Made by a program: the position numbers and the translations under genes. The notes under the pieces are model-generated. The model did no database searches. It was not told where the DNA came from and worked only from the letters and a program-made list of their open reading frames with translations. From Sorex araneus (taxonomy: Eukaryota; Chordata; Mammalia; Eulipotyphla; Soricidae): a DNA stretch of 64,000 nt. The stretch spans positions 46,974,509-47,038,508 of the forward strand of contig NC_073307.1 in NCBI RefSeq assembly GCF_027595985.1, written 5' to 3'. Below are positions 54,493 through 64,000 of this stretch, in pieces (within the stretch, counting starts at the first letter, position 1; every line of letters begins with the position of its first letter).

Positions 54493-55630
54493 TGAAAAAA
54501 TCTGCCAGGGGCGGCGGCGGGGGTGGGGTGGGGGGTCCCCAGCCGCTCACCCAGCAGGCCATGGAGCAGATGAAAGAGGAAAAAAGGGCTAAGGCAGTTG
54601 ATTGATCAGTTGCCATTTATTCCATTCTCTCCACACTCCTGTTCCAGTCTCTCTGAGCTCCCCATTCTAGTCTCACATTGCTCACACTGCCCCTCATTCC
54701 CGTCTCCTGTCTCTCCCGCTCATCTCTCCGTGCTCCATCTAGCAGCCTGGGTTCTCTCCTCTCTGAATTCTGCCTCTGATCACTTCTCTTCCAACCTAGC
54801 CCTTCATTCCTGGATCCCAGCTCTCTGGATTCTCTTCTTCCCACTAGTCTCTACACCCCAATTTGTCTCTCTGCACTTTGCCCCCTGGCCCATGCTACAC
54901 CCAGTCTGGTAGCAAAATCAGTAAGGGCCCACCAGGTTCAATGGAAACACCACCAGGAGGAATTCCAAAGCCCTTCCTGACTGCCCACAAGCAAAATACC
55001 TGTGAAGGTGTTTTTCTCCTTTCCTCAGTCCAAAAACTCAATCAAATCTTAACACTAGTTATTTCTGCATGGACACAAGAAGAGATATTGAGGCTTGTAG
55101 GGCAGTTCTCCTGGGAACATCTTGCCACAGACTCAGACTACAGCGCTCAGGCCAGATCAATCATTCCTCACCCTAGCAGGGTCCGAATCTAGTTATTACT
55201 TTTCGGATCATGACAGCATTTGTCCACGACTAAGCTCTTAACTTATAGTTAAGCATTAGGCACTTTGGCCAGGCCCATCTCAATGCCAGGGTAGCACATA
55301 GCTCATCACTTGCCCTGGGTCCATCCCATACCTCATTGGGCCCCTGCCCTTGGGGGTGCTAGAAAGTAAGGGCAGCTGAGGCTTAGATCGAGAGAACAGA
55401 TGCCCAGGAGGAAAATATCATGTAGAGTCAAATGACTCCCTCCCCGTTTACAAAAGCATAGCATTTACTACTGTCTTTCTGTGCCCATACAAAAGGACAA
55501 GAGAAAAACAGTATTTACAAAGTCAACAGAGCTCAAGGAAAGAAGTTACAAATAAACACAGAGGAAAGGGAGCACTGTGATGGGAGTAACCCAAATAAAC
55601 TTAAGCTACCTGTGGCAATGTTATCCTACA
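54493..55630 (-). mobile_element. Solo ERV-type LTR (1138 bp), TG...CA ends
   Basis: On the minus strand it starts TGTAGGATAACATTG and ends GCAGATTTTTTCA. It is flanked by ACTAACTA on both sides (54485-54492, 55631-55638). AATAAA lies near 54618, about 125 bases from the 3' end, with a pyrimidine-rich upstream half. It shares long blocks with the 6390-7683 copy in the same orientation. No internal retroviral sequence adjoins, so it is probably a solo LTR. The ERV class is not determined. Confidence 0.65.
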
Positions 55631-56661
55631 ACTAACTATAGTGTGCAACAAAAAAGCAAAGACTATTGCTATCAGCCTAGTGCCATTTTAGTGCTTTCAG
55701 TGTTACTTTTTAAATTTTGTTTTTTTGCTTGAAGCTGTTTCTGTGCATATGGCAAAAGAAGCCAATGGCAAAAGAAAATTAAGTTGCAACTAAGATAATC
55801 TACAATTACCTTAGTAGATTATCAAAGAAATCTACGTTTAATTTATTGTTTTTTTTTTTAATTACACCTAGCAGTGCAGGGGGAGGTGTGATTTTATTAT
55901 GTGTTTATGTGGTGCTAGGGATGCAAAGAGGATTCGCAGGATGCCAACTTCTCTACCTCTGGCTCCAAGAATCTACTCTTTTTCTAGAAAATGCCAAGTT
56001 AACTACAGTAGGTATGCCTGGCGTTTTTTTTTGGGGAAAATCGTATCATCATTATTATCCCTAATGACTGTTACCAAAGCTACAAGTATTTTTGACATGG
56101 CATCAAGCACAGGAAGAGTAAGCCTCAAGTTAGCTCCTTTAATTTCAAATCTATATAGATAGGTCTCACTCATACAAAAATCAATGTCCTCTAGAAAGAA
56201 TCTCATACTGAGAATAAAAAGGCTTTAAAAGTTCAAGTTTCTATCTTTTGCTTCCACTGTACTTGAGAACTTTCCCTTGTAATCGTGAGGCATAAATAAT
56301 CAAACACATAAGCACACATTTTTAACACACTCATTTTCACATACTCTACAGAAAGTTCTACAGATTTACCTACAGATAAATGTTGTCCACAAACTAATCT
56401 AATGCAGATGCACTAATATGCCAATGTGATAGCAGCAGAGCTGGTCTGTCCTCACTGTACCTAAAATCCTATGTGAATTTGGACTAAGACCAAAAAAGCT
56501 ATTATTTCCCCCACTCTTTCATTATTTTCCATATGGTAATTAAACATCCTTTGCTTTATTAGGTATTTACTGGAAATAAGCTCACAGTGGTGGGTTTTCT
56601 TTGAGTTGAGTAAGAGTGAGAAGACACCCAACCAAACAAATATAACAACCTAACAAATATT

Positions 56662-56797
56662 CACTGTCATCCCATTGCTCATCGATTTGTTTGGGCGGGC
56701 ACCAGTAACGTCTCTCACTGAGAGACTTATTGTTACTTATTGTTACTGTTTTTGGCATATCCAATACACACAGGTAACTTGCCAGGCTCTGGATATG
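56662..56797 (-). mobile_element. RTE-tailed SINE, 5'-truncated
   Basis: Perfect 13-bp duplication CCTAACAAATATT (56649-56661, 56798-56810). It contains the LINE-like tail (CTCATCGATTTGTTTGGGCG, CACCAGTAACGTCTCT), a short TTATTGTTAC duplication, and stops after GCCAGGCTCT. Confidence 0.92.
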
Positions 56798-56828
56798 CCT
56801 AACAAATATTAAGGGCCAATATTAAGGG

Positions 56829-57830
56829 AATACAGTGCCACCCAGCAGGCCAACCTGTTTAATAGCGGGCAAGTTCATCAGCAGCCTGAGGGTGCCTAAG
56901 GCTTCCTGATACCCCAAAATTTCTGCTGTGCCTCTGGCTGGACCCCAACAACTTGGGACCAAGTTCCCCAAGAAATTAAATGGCCAAAAGTTAGGTATGT
57001 GGGAGTCATGCCCACAAAACACCTCCAGCTCAGCTATACAAGCTCATTTACTGGCCTTACTACAGAGACCCATAAATAAATCTCGAAAGAGTTTTAAAAA
57101 GCAAGCCATTTAAACTCATTAACGGCCACGATCCAGAGACTCACAAAGTGAATCTTGGAGGAGAGCAGAGCACTGCAGAGTTGTCTCCTCAAACCGCACC
57201 AGGCTGATTTCACAGGGCACCTAGGAGGGACGAGCAGGTGTGTCCCTCCCACCTGCCCCAAATGAACCTCGGCAGCTGAAAGCCTCCAGAACCCAACTGC
57301 CACCATGCTCATGGCCAAACATCAAAGGCTCCTCTCAAGACTCCTTCACATGAGAATGAAACCCCTGACAAACTCAGCTATGCGAGACCAGTTACTAAAA
57401 ACTCCAAGCTTCAAGAAGTCATCAGGAGTGAGCAACCTTCTCCGTTTCCCTGCCCTTGTGGCTCCCTGGCAGTCACATCCAAAAACTGCCTCTGGGCACC
57501 ACTTAAGCACATTAATGGCCACAATTCAGAAACTCACAAATGAATCTTGAAGAGAGCAGCAAACCTCAGAGATGCCTCCAGACCCCAAATATTTAAAAAT
57601 TTTAGAATTCCAGGAGCGCATGGCCAGCATGGCCACTTTCGGGACTGTGAGACACCTCATAACTATTCATGGCAAGCAATACAAAATAAATTATTTACCA
57701 TCTGCTTTAGGGGCAGGCTGGGGTGGTGGTAGGAAGGTGCAATGGTAGTGGGACTGGTGTTGAAATAGTGAATGTAAACAATTAGTATGAATAATTTTAT
57801 GAAAATAAAATTTAAAAATTAAATTAAAAA
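56829..57830 (+). mobile_element. L1-like 3' UTR remnant
   Basis: Contains an imperfect tandem unit starting CATTAACGGCCACGATCCAG (57117) and again CATTAATGGCCACAATTCAG (57510). It ends with a G-rich GGCTGGGGTGGTGGTAGG stretch, TGGTGTTGAAATAGTG and an A/T tail. The end resembles that of the 8940-10336 copy. The left border is uncertain. Confidence 0.45.
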
Positions 57831-58348
57831 AGTAATGTGGAGTTCATGCCTGCTTCAATCAGCTTAATCAGTGGCTAAATAAACAGCAGTACTCCTACAT
57901 TAAAGAAAAGGGGGCATATTCTTTTGTTTCCCTTTTTGCCTTTATTTTTACGTAAGCGGAAAATCTGGGCAAACTTCACAAACTTCTACTTTGAATTCTC
58001 AATATTAAGAGTTATGGCATATTTTAAATATACGTAGTATCTATGTCTCAGAGAAAAAGGTGACTATGTAATGACACTGAAGTCAAAGAGAGCTATGACG
58101 GGAGAGGGGGAACGAGAGGGGGAGCCAAATAAGACAAATAGGGAAGAAAGCACAAGCCAGTACTTAAAAATTGTATCACCTCTACAGATTTGCACCATGG
58201 CTCAGTAACAAAACCACAGTAACAAAATTTACAGTCAACCATTTTAAGCAGAAATATGAACCTGAATTACTGAAGACACAAATTCATACTTCACATTCTT
58301 CTGCATAAAATATTTTTGAAAACTTGTCTGAAAAGTCTATGATTAATA

Positions 58349-58563
58349 CTTTTTTTTGGCTAAAGTCTTTTTTATTTTTTTAATTTTGGGGTCACACCTG
58401 ACAATGCACAGGGGTTACTCCTGGCTTTGCACACAGGAATAACTCCTGGCAGTGCGGGGTGAAGAGCGAGAGAACCGGGACCATATGGGATGCTGAGAAT
58501 CAAACCTGGGTCGGCCCCGTGTAAGGCAAATGCCCTCCCTGCTATACTATTGCTCCAGCCCCG
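58349..58563 (-). mobile_element. SOR SINE with a ~24-bp insertion
   Basis: Perfect 12-bp duplication CTATGATTAATA (58337-58348, 58564-58575). The body is interrupted near 58457-58480 by GTGAAGAGCGAGAGAACCG-type text not found in other copies. Confidence 0.93.
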
Positions 58564-58626
58564 CCTATGATTAATATTCTACCTGGAAACTGGAGAATAA
58601 GATAAATTGAAAAATAAGCTTTAAGA

Positions 58627-58735
58627 GCCACGTATGTGGCTCAAGTGGTAAAGCATATAATTCACACCTGTGAGAAGTCCTGCGCTTGATTCCCGGCACT
58701 GCATGGTCTAAAACACTCTCAGAAATGACCCCAAA
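58627..58735 (+). mobile_element. tRNA-derived SINE, old
   Basis: GTGGCTCAAGTGGTAAAGCA (A-box region) and GCTTGATTCCCGGCACTGC (B-box region) are better conserved than the rest. Confidence 0.5.
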
Positions 58736-58884
58736 ACTACTTTCTAGAAGCCCAGGGATGGTTCAGTTGTGGGCCATCTGCCCTATAAGTATGAGATCGC
58801 AAATTCACTCTCTGGCGCACCAGCAAATCCCCCTCCATCAGAAAAGCAGCAAAATGGAAGGGGGAAAAATCTGAAAACCTATAA

Positions 58885-59030
58885 AGAAGCTGGAGATAAT
58901 ATCACAGGTAGGGAACGTGCCTGCCTTGCATGCAGTCAACTGGGGTTGGTTCCCCACCACCACATATGGGACCCTGAGCACTGTCAGCTGAGCCTTAAGT
59001 GCAGCTGGTATGACCCAAAAATTAAGGAGA
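58885..59030 (+). mobile_element. SOR SINE, old copy
   Basis: AGCTGGAGATAATATCACAGG head, CTGGTATGACCCAAAAATT end. Confidence 0.65.
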
Positions 59031-59324
59031 ACAAGCACATTAACAGGTATTTCTTTATTTCATATTTTTCTTTAGTCTGAAGGTATACCCACAGTTTCTC
59101 TAAAGCTAACATACCTCACATTCTCCACTTAATTAAGCTTAGCAAAAATTACACTAAAATCAGGAGCCAGGAACACACATCTGCTTATCCAAATGCTACT
59201 AATGTAACTTCTACCTTTATTGCATTTCCACATCTTTTCTCTAAGTTGTTAATTTTCTTTTTGGTTTTGGGGCTATGTCCAACAGAGCTCTGGCACCAAT
59301 TTTTTGTTGTTGTTTTTGTTCTGT

Positions 59325-59449
59325 TTTTAAGTTTTTGGACCAACCCAGCTGTGCTCAGGGCTTAAGGGCTTTAACCCTGGCAAGCTCCTGGGACCATACA
59401 GGGTACCTGGACTGAGTACAGCCTTACCTTCTGTACTATCTCTGGCCCC
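59325..59449 (-). mobile_element. SOR SINE, old copy inserted in an older one
   Basis: GTTTTTGGACCAACCCAGCT to CTATCTCTGGCCCC; fragments of an earlier copy (GGGGCTATGTCCAACAGAGC) lie to the left from about 59268. Confidence 0.55.
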
Positions 59450-60880
59450 GGCCTATTTTTAACCCAAACCTCCTAATACACCTAGATGCTAGTGGAAATA
59501 CACAATCTATCACATATTAACTTTTCATTTCAAAATTCCCAACTTGAGTCCACAAGCAACCACTCTACGAAAGGCAGAAAGATTGGTTGATTGTTTTTCC
59601 AGCAGTCTTCACAAACCCTGGGTATAGAGCAAACATTAATTTTCTGAAATGGTTACTTGCAGACAATCTGAAACGTAACACTGTCACTTCTCTCCCAGTC
59701 ACCTTCTAGGTACCTTCCAAGAGAAATTTAGTTCTTATCTATTAACATTTTTTAATTATAAAAGATGTTGTTACAATGACAACACTGTGGCAAAGTGTAA
59801 AATGTATTAAAAACCCAAGCATTTTACAAGATTAAAAAAAGAACTGCTTGATTTGATCCATTCTTCCTAGGAATTTCAAAACACTAAGAATCAAGCATTC
59901 CTTTTTTAAAACCAACCTTCCCTTCTTTGTTCCAAGGGCCAGCTATCACAAACACCTATGATGCTCTCACACTTAGCTGTGGTGTTTATGCATATTCTGC
60001 TTGTAGGGGGCTCTCCAGGGCTAGCACTCCTAGCCACAGTGCTTGCACACCAGGCTGTAGTGACAATGACAGAAAATCACTTGTGCATCACAGAGAACAG
60101 AGCCCCCAGTATTGTGCTCAACAAATGCAGCAACACTGGGGATCAAATCTGTGGCCTTATACTTTCTAAGGCCAGTGTTCCAAGTCACTGAACTACTACT
60201 GCCAGGCTCTCTTAGGTAATCGAAGAGCAAAGCTTTCATTTCCCTTCACTTCCATTCAACATCTTTAGTCTTAAATATAAAATATAAATATGAAGGGAGT
60301 TTGCCAAAAAGCATGCACTTTATAAAACTACCATTACTTACTTAGACCATAAAAAGGTATCTTAATGTTCAAAGATGCTTAAAAAAGGGGGGGGGGATAG
60401 TTTATCTCTCATCTCCTTTCTCCAGCCAAACTAGAACCCATGTTCACAGTAAGAAGTCACTGGGACTAACAATAAAACGCTAACTGAATAAAAACAAAAG
60501 ACTAATAAATCTGTCCAAAGTCTTGTGAAATGAGAATGTTTACAGACATAAGTGATCAAATCCTAAAGGAGAGACATTCTGATAGGAAAGGCAGAAAAGG
60601 ACTTCTCAGGGAGGGTAAAAGGTCCAAGAGTGTTTGTAGTCTGGGGACTATATCACAGACTAAAAATTTTACATTATGTAATAACTGGGGAACTTAGGCC
60701 TTTATGGAAATAGTAAGCAACATGGAGAATGCAATTTGGAAATGGGGAAATAGTGGGAAAGAATGACAATGACATGGGATCAATTACAAGTGTTATTCTA
60801 CAGCAGAGTTGAAGCTGAGCTAGGGGGCCTCCTTTTTTGAATCAATCCCTGTGTAAATAAAAACATCTTAGAAAATAAAT

Positions 60881-61020
60881 AGTGCTATAGCAAGAGCACA
60901 GCAGGTCAAGCATTTGCCTTGCACAGGGCCAATCATGATTTGATGCCTGGTACCCCACATGGTCTCTCCAAGTCCCATCAGGAGTGATCCCTGAGCACCA
61001 CTGGGTGTGGGTACCTCCCC
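60881..61020 (+). mobile_element. SOR SINE, old copy
   Basis: AAGAGCACAGCAGGTCAAGC head, GGAGTGATCCCTGAGCACCA body. Confidence 0.65.
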
Positions 61021-61064
61021 CTACTCCACTCCCAGGGGGGGAAGAAAGGAGAAAGAAAAATAGC

Positions 61065-61175
61065 ATGACTGAGTTTGTGGGTTGGTAGTTAGCATTTGCC
61101 TTGCCCATGTGAAGCCCTGGGTGTGGAACCTGGCACCACATGGTCCCCAAGCAGGAGTGGTTCAAATACCCAAGA
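61065..61175 (+). mobile_element. SINE, degenerate
   Basis: GTTAGCATTTGCCTTGCCCA and CACCACATGGTCCCCAAGCA. Confidence 0.4.
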
Positions 61176-61799
61176 TCAAACAAAAGGTTTGGTCCAGTGG
61201 TTTGGTCCAACTATAAGACCAACAACAAAAGAAAGAGCATGACTAAAATGAAAATTTTATTTAACCTAAGGATTTCAAGAAAATTGGTATAATTATTGTG
61301 AAGTCCAGGGATCATCCTTGCATGTGGCACTCCACTTTGGGTTCCAACACATGGCCCACATGGTCCCCAAACATAGCCCTAGACTCCAAAATAGCACTAC
61401 AATCCTCAGGCTCCTGCATGGCATGACTGGCCAAGAATCACAGGGAACTGGAAACTACCCCCAACCCCCAGAAGAATGGTATTCAAAAACCTCATATTAT
61501 GTTCCAAACCTATGCTAACATCAACCAAATACGTGTCTTTAATGTGGGCCCCTATAAGTTATTATTTTTAATGCATGACAGGTGTGACAGTTAATTTTAT
61601 GTGTCAACTTGACCAGGCAAAGAAATACAGAAAAGGGTAGTAAAATATTACTTTTAGTTTAACTGAAGTTATAAAGTTTGAATCAAGAAGACTAGTAGAT
61701 AAAAGTCAGGCCAAATAAAGGTCACTTTCACTCACAGGGCAAGGGAGCAGGAGGAGGAAAGGAAGAATGGACAAAAAAGTAAAGGGGCCAGTGCAATTG

Positions 61800-61975
61800 G
61801 ATAGTGAGTAATAGGACAGTGTGTAGGGCATCTGCCTTGCATGTGGCTGACTCCGGTTTGATCCTGGCATCCCATATGGTACCCTGAGCACCACCAGGTG
61901 TAATTTCAGAGTGCAGAGCAAGGAGTAACCCTGAGCATTGCTGGTGTGACCCAAAAAGCCAAAAAAGAGGGGGAA
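61800..61975 (+). mobile_element. SOR SINE
   Basis: GTGTGTAGGGCATCTGCCTT, CCGGTTTGATCCTGGCATCC and GGTGTGACCCAAAAAGCC. Confidence 0.8.
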
Positions 61976-61996
61976 AAAAAAGTAAAAGGAAGAGGA

Positions 61997-62082
61997 GCCA
62001 CAGTGATACTACAGCAGATAGGGTACTTTTCTTGCATGCAGCCAATCTGGATTTGAAAACTGGCACCCGAGGTGGGGGGCGG
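61997..62082 (+). mobile_element. SOR SINE, 3'-truncated
   Basis: AGGAGCCACAGTGATACTAC head only. Confidence 0.5.
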
Positions 62083-62394
62083 GGGGAAGAGATTTACTCT
62101 GAAGGGAAATTTCTACTACAGACAGCTATGTTCTTAATTCTCAGACCTTTGAACTCAGACTGGACTTAACCTCTGGTTCCAATGGTTCTTGGATCCTAAT
62201 GCTTGATAAAACTATACTGCTGGGCTGACAACAAAAACAGTAACAGCACCCCCCCTTCACTTCTGGTTTTCCTGGGCCTCTAGCATACAAACTGATGACT
62301 GTGAAATACTCAGCTTCTATACCAGAAAACCAATGTCTCATAACAGTATTTTTCTAACCAAAACCTATTATTGTTGCTTTGCTATAGAATCTTG

Positions 62395-62510
62395 AGTACT
62401 GGAGAGGTTAAGTCCAATGGGTTGGGAGCTTGCCTTGCATGCTCAGACCCAGGAGCTGGGATTAAGCCATGAGCATTGTCAGGTGTGGTCCAAAAACCTT
62501 AAATAAATAC
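62395..62510 (+). mobile_element. SINE, internally deleted
   Basis: TACTGGAGAGGTTAAGTCCA and GAGCATTGTCAGGTGTGGTC. Confidence 0.5.
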
Positions 62511-63237
62511 ATAAACAAAATCTTGAATAATACAATAGGGGCAGTGCTCCCAGTATGTAGTACAATGCCTTAAACATAGGAAATACTCGCTAACACTGCC
62601 AAAATAAAACAGTCAGATTTTAAGTTTAAACAGGCTGAGGAACTCTTGATTTGGCAACCGAAAAAAAAACAAAGAATACAAAATCACTCCCCACACTGAA
62701 AGTATAGTAAATCAGAAAACAACTATTCTTTTCTGGTTAAAATAAGGCAAATAATTTTAAAGGTCTTAAAGTCTAATAGGCAAACGTCTTCCTATGCCAT
62801 CTGCCTTCCCACCTTTGTCAGAATCTTCACAGAATCAGTGTGAAATACAGTACTATGCTCAATTTTATAGCTCTCAAGACCTAGAAACCTGCCAATATCA
62901 TCATCTACTTTTTTTGGTTCTCCTTTTCAAGGGTATAAAGAACCTGGTTTTTAGCATAGTTCTGCTAAATTCTTAAAACCTAGCTCAAATTTTCTATTTA
63001 GTTTGTGCTACAGTTTCCTGCTCCAAATATTTCCTCCCCCTGCCCTTTGGTCTATATAAGCCACTTTAGGACAACATTTAAAATATATAAAATAACAAGT
63101 GGTCAGTCAACTCAGCTGGTCGCAGCGTGGTGCTGATAAAGTGTTATTATGAAGAAATCTAACTACAAGGAAACTAATCTACCATGAAATACTTGAAAAC
63201 TCAACCATATGAGCCCAAGAGACCACTTAAAAAGCTA

Positions 63238-63291
63238 GAGCACATGCTTTGCAAGCAAGTGCCCTACCTGCTGTATTATCTCTCCAGCCCT
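63238..63291 (-). mobile_element. SINE head fragment
   Basis: GCAAGTGCCCTACCTGCTGT and TATCTCTCCAGCCC. Confidence 0.5.
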
Positions 63292-63671
63292 GGAATTTGG
63301 TCTTTTTTCCACCTTACTATTAATTGGAAAAGTGAAGAGCAATCTTTGAAGATGACAGTGATAAAGCACATTTGTCTTAGATAAAGGGACATTTAAACAG
63401 GTTTTTTAAAGCCAAAGGGCAGAGAATAGAGATTGATTTTTTTAAAAAAGTTACAACATAATTCAAGGATCTTAGAAGTAATATCAAATCTTTCCTAATA
63501 AGCAGCAAGTAGCTTATTAGGAAAGAAATACAGAAACAAATCACTAGAGGAACTTTAGTGGTTATCTAGTTCTAGCAAGGTACATGCTGACTGCTAATGG
63601 GTTAAGCTTTTTGGGGGGGAGGAGGAGTGAAGGAGACAGAGGGATGATGAGACTATTTAGACTGAATCAAG

Positions 63672-63795
63672 GGGCTGAGGAGATAGCTCAAAGAACTAGC
63701 CTGCATGCTTTGCATGCATAAAGTCTGGATTTAAAGCCCAGGCGTGAATTTCAGCACTACATATATATCCCTCCCAAGGTATGGCACAAAACCCA
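63672..63795 (+). mobile_element. SOR SINE, degenerate
   Basis: GGGGCTGAGGAGATAGCTCA head, then diverged body. Confidence 0.55.
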
Positions 63796-63822
63796 AACAA
63801 ACCATTACGAGGAAGGTTGTAC

Positions 63823-63860
63823 AACTCCATATATATAGAGTTTATATATATATATAAAAC
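63823..63860. repeat. (TA)n-rich simple repeat
   Basis: Two TATATA blocks separated by GAGTT. Confidence 0.85.
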
Positions 63861-64000
63861 AAAAGCAACAATGAAACAAACACAAAACAAAGTGGAAGAA
63901 ACACTGTACTTAGAAAAGATAAAAGAAAAGATTTGTTAACAAGTTAGCAACTGAGCTAAACTTTGGAAGATGCCTGGATTATTTTATAGCTTCCTAAAAA

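Larger units (their letters stand above)
54227..64000 (-). other. CSNK1A1: CSNK1A1 intron 2 (partial, at least 9.8 kb)
   Basis: It begins at the acceptor upstream of the WYGQ exon and runs off the right edge. It holds an LTR (54493-55630), a truncated RTE-tailed SINE (56662-56797), an L1-like 3' end (about 56829-57830) and a series of SINEs to 63.8 kb. I looked for the exon encoding residues 41-77 and did not find it. Confidence 0.8.

Noticed and set aside
54598..54912. 104-residue Ser/Pro/Leu-rich frame
   Set aside because: Lies in the pyrimidine-rich part of the LTR; not a retroviral gene.
54227..64000. Search for CSNK1A1 exons 1 and 2
   Set aside because: No segment encoding the VAVKLESQKA or GSGSFGDIY motifs was seen on the minus strand.

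Overview
This window is mammalian nuclear DNA. The dominant dispersed repeat is a roughly 170-bp tRNA-derived SINE whose head reads GGGGCTGGAGCGATAGCACA and which carries a pol III B box (GGTTCGATTCC), a body ending near GGGTGTGACCC, and an A-rich tail. I recognise this as the SOR SINE of shrews, so the source is most likely a soricid, probably Sorex. That is an inference from repeat type; no species-diagnostic gene is present.

Only one protein-coding gene is supported: CSNK1A1 (casein kinase 1 alpha), on the minus strand. Its exons encode residues 78-337 of the usual 337-residue protein and run from 54226 down to 28027. All junctions are in phase with consensus or near-consensus splice sites. 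Exons 1-2 (residues 1-77, with the glycine-rich loop and the ATP-binding lysine) were not found, so they lie beyond base 64000. The alternatively spliced 28-codon L exon with its PVGKRKR basic motif is present. So is a GC-type alternative 5' splice site that would remove the last 12-residue insert. Together these account for the 325-, 337- and 365-residue-type isoforms known for this kinase. The 3' UTR continues to about 26.2 kb or somewhat further left.

Layout. 1-5.1 kb: GC-rich flank with degenerate SINEs, a 102-base assembly gap set between two copies of a 27-bp motif, and about 900 bp of polypurine microsatellites. 5.1-23.9 kb: repeat-dense intergenic DNA with SOR SINEs, an ERV-type LTR copy, L1 3' ends, and a 442-bp element flanked by an 11-bp target-site duplication. 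23.9-28.0 kb: repeat-free 3' flank and 3' UTR. 28.0-54.2 kb: CSNK1A1 exons and introns, with an RTE-like LINE 3' end at 29.3-29.7 kb. 54.2-64.0 kb: part of the large upstream intron, with a TG...CA LTR and another L1-like 3' end.

The most interesting signal is a set of mobile elements sharing one 3' tail: (i) a 5'-truncated RTE-like LINE whose last codons are open, (ii) long non-tRNA-headed elements, and (iii) tRNA-headed SINEs that look like a tRNA head joined to the 3' half of (ii). This suggests a LINE/SINE partnership. No CRISPR array, operon or bacterial feature exists here. Apart from the CSNK1A1 exons, open reading frames in the window are repeat translations or chance.
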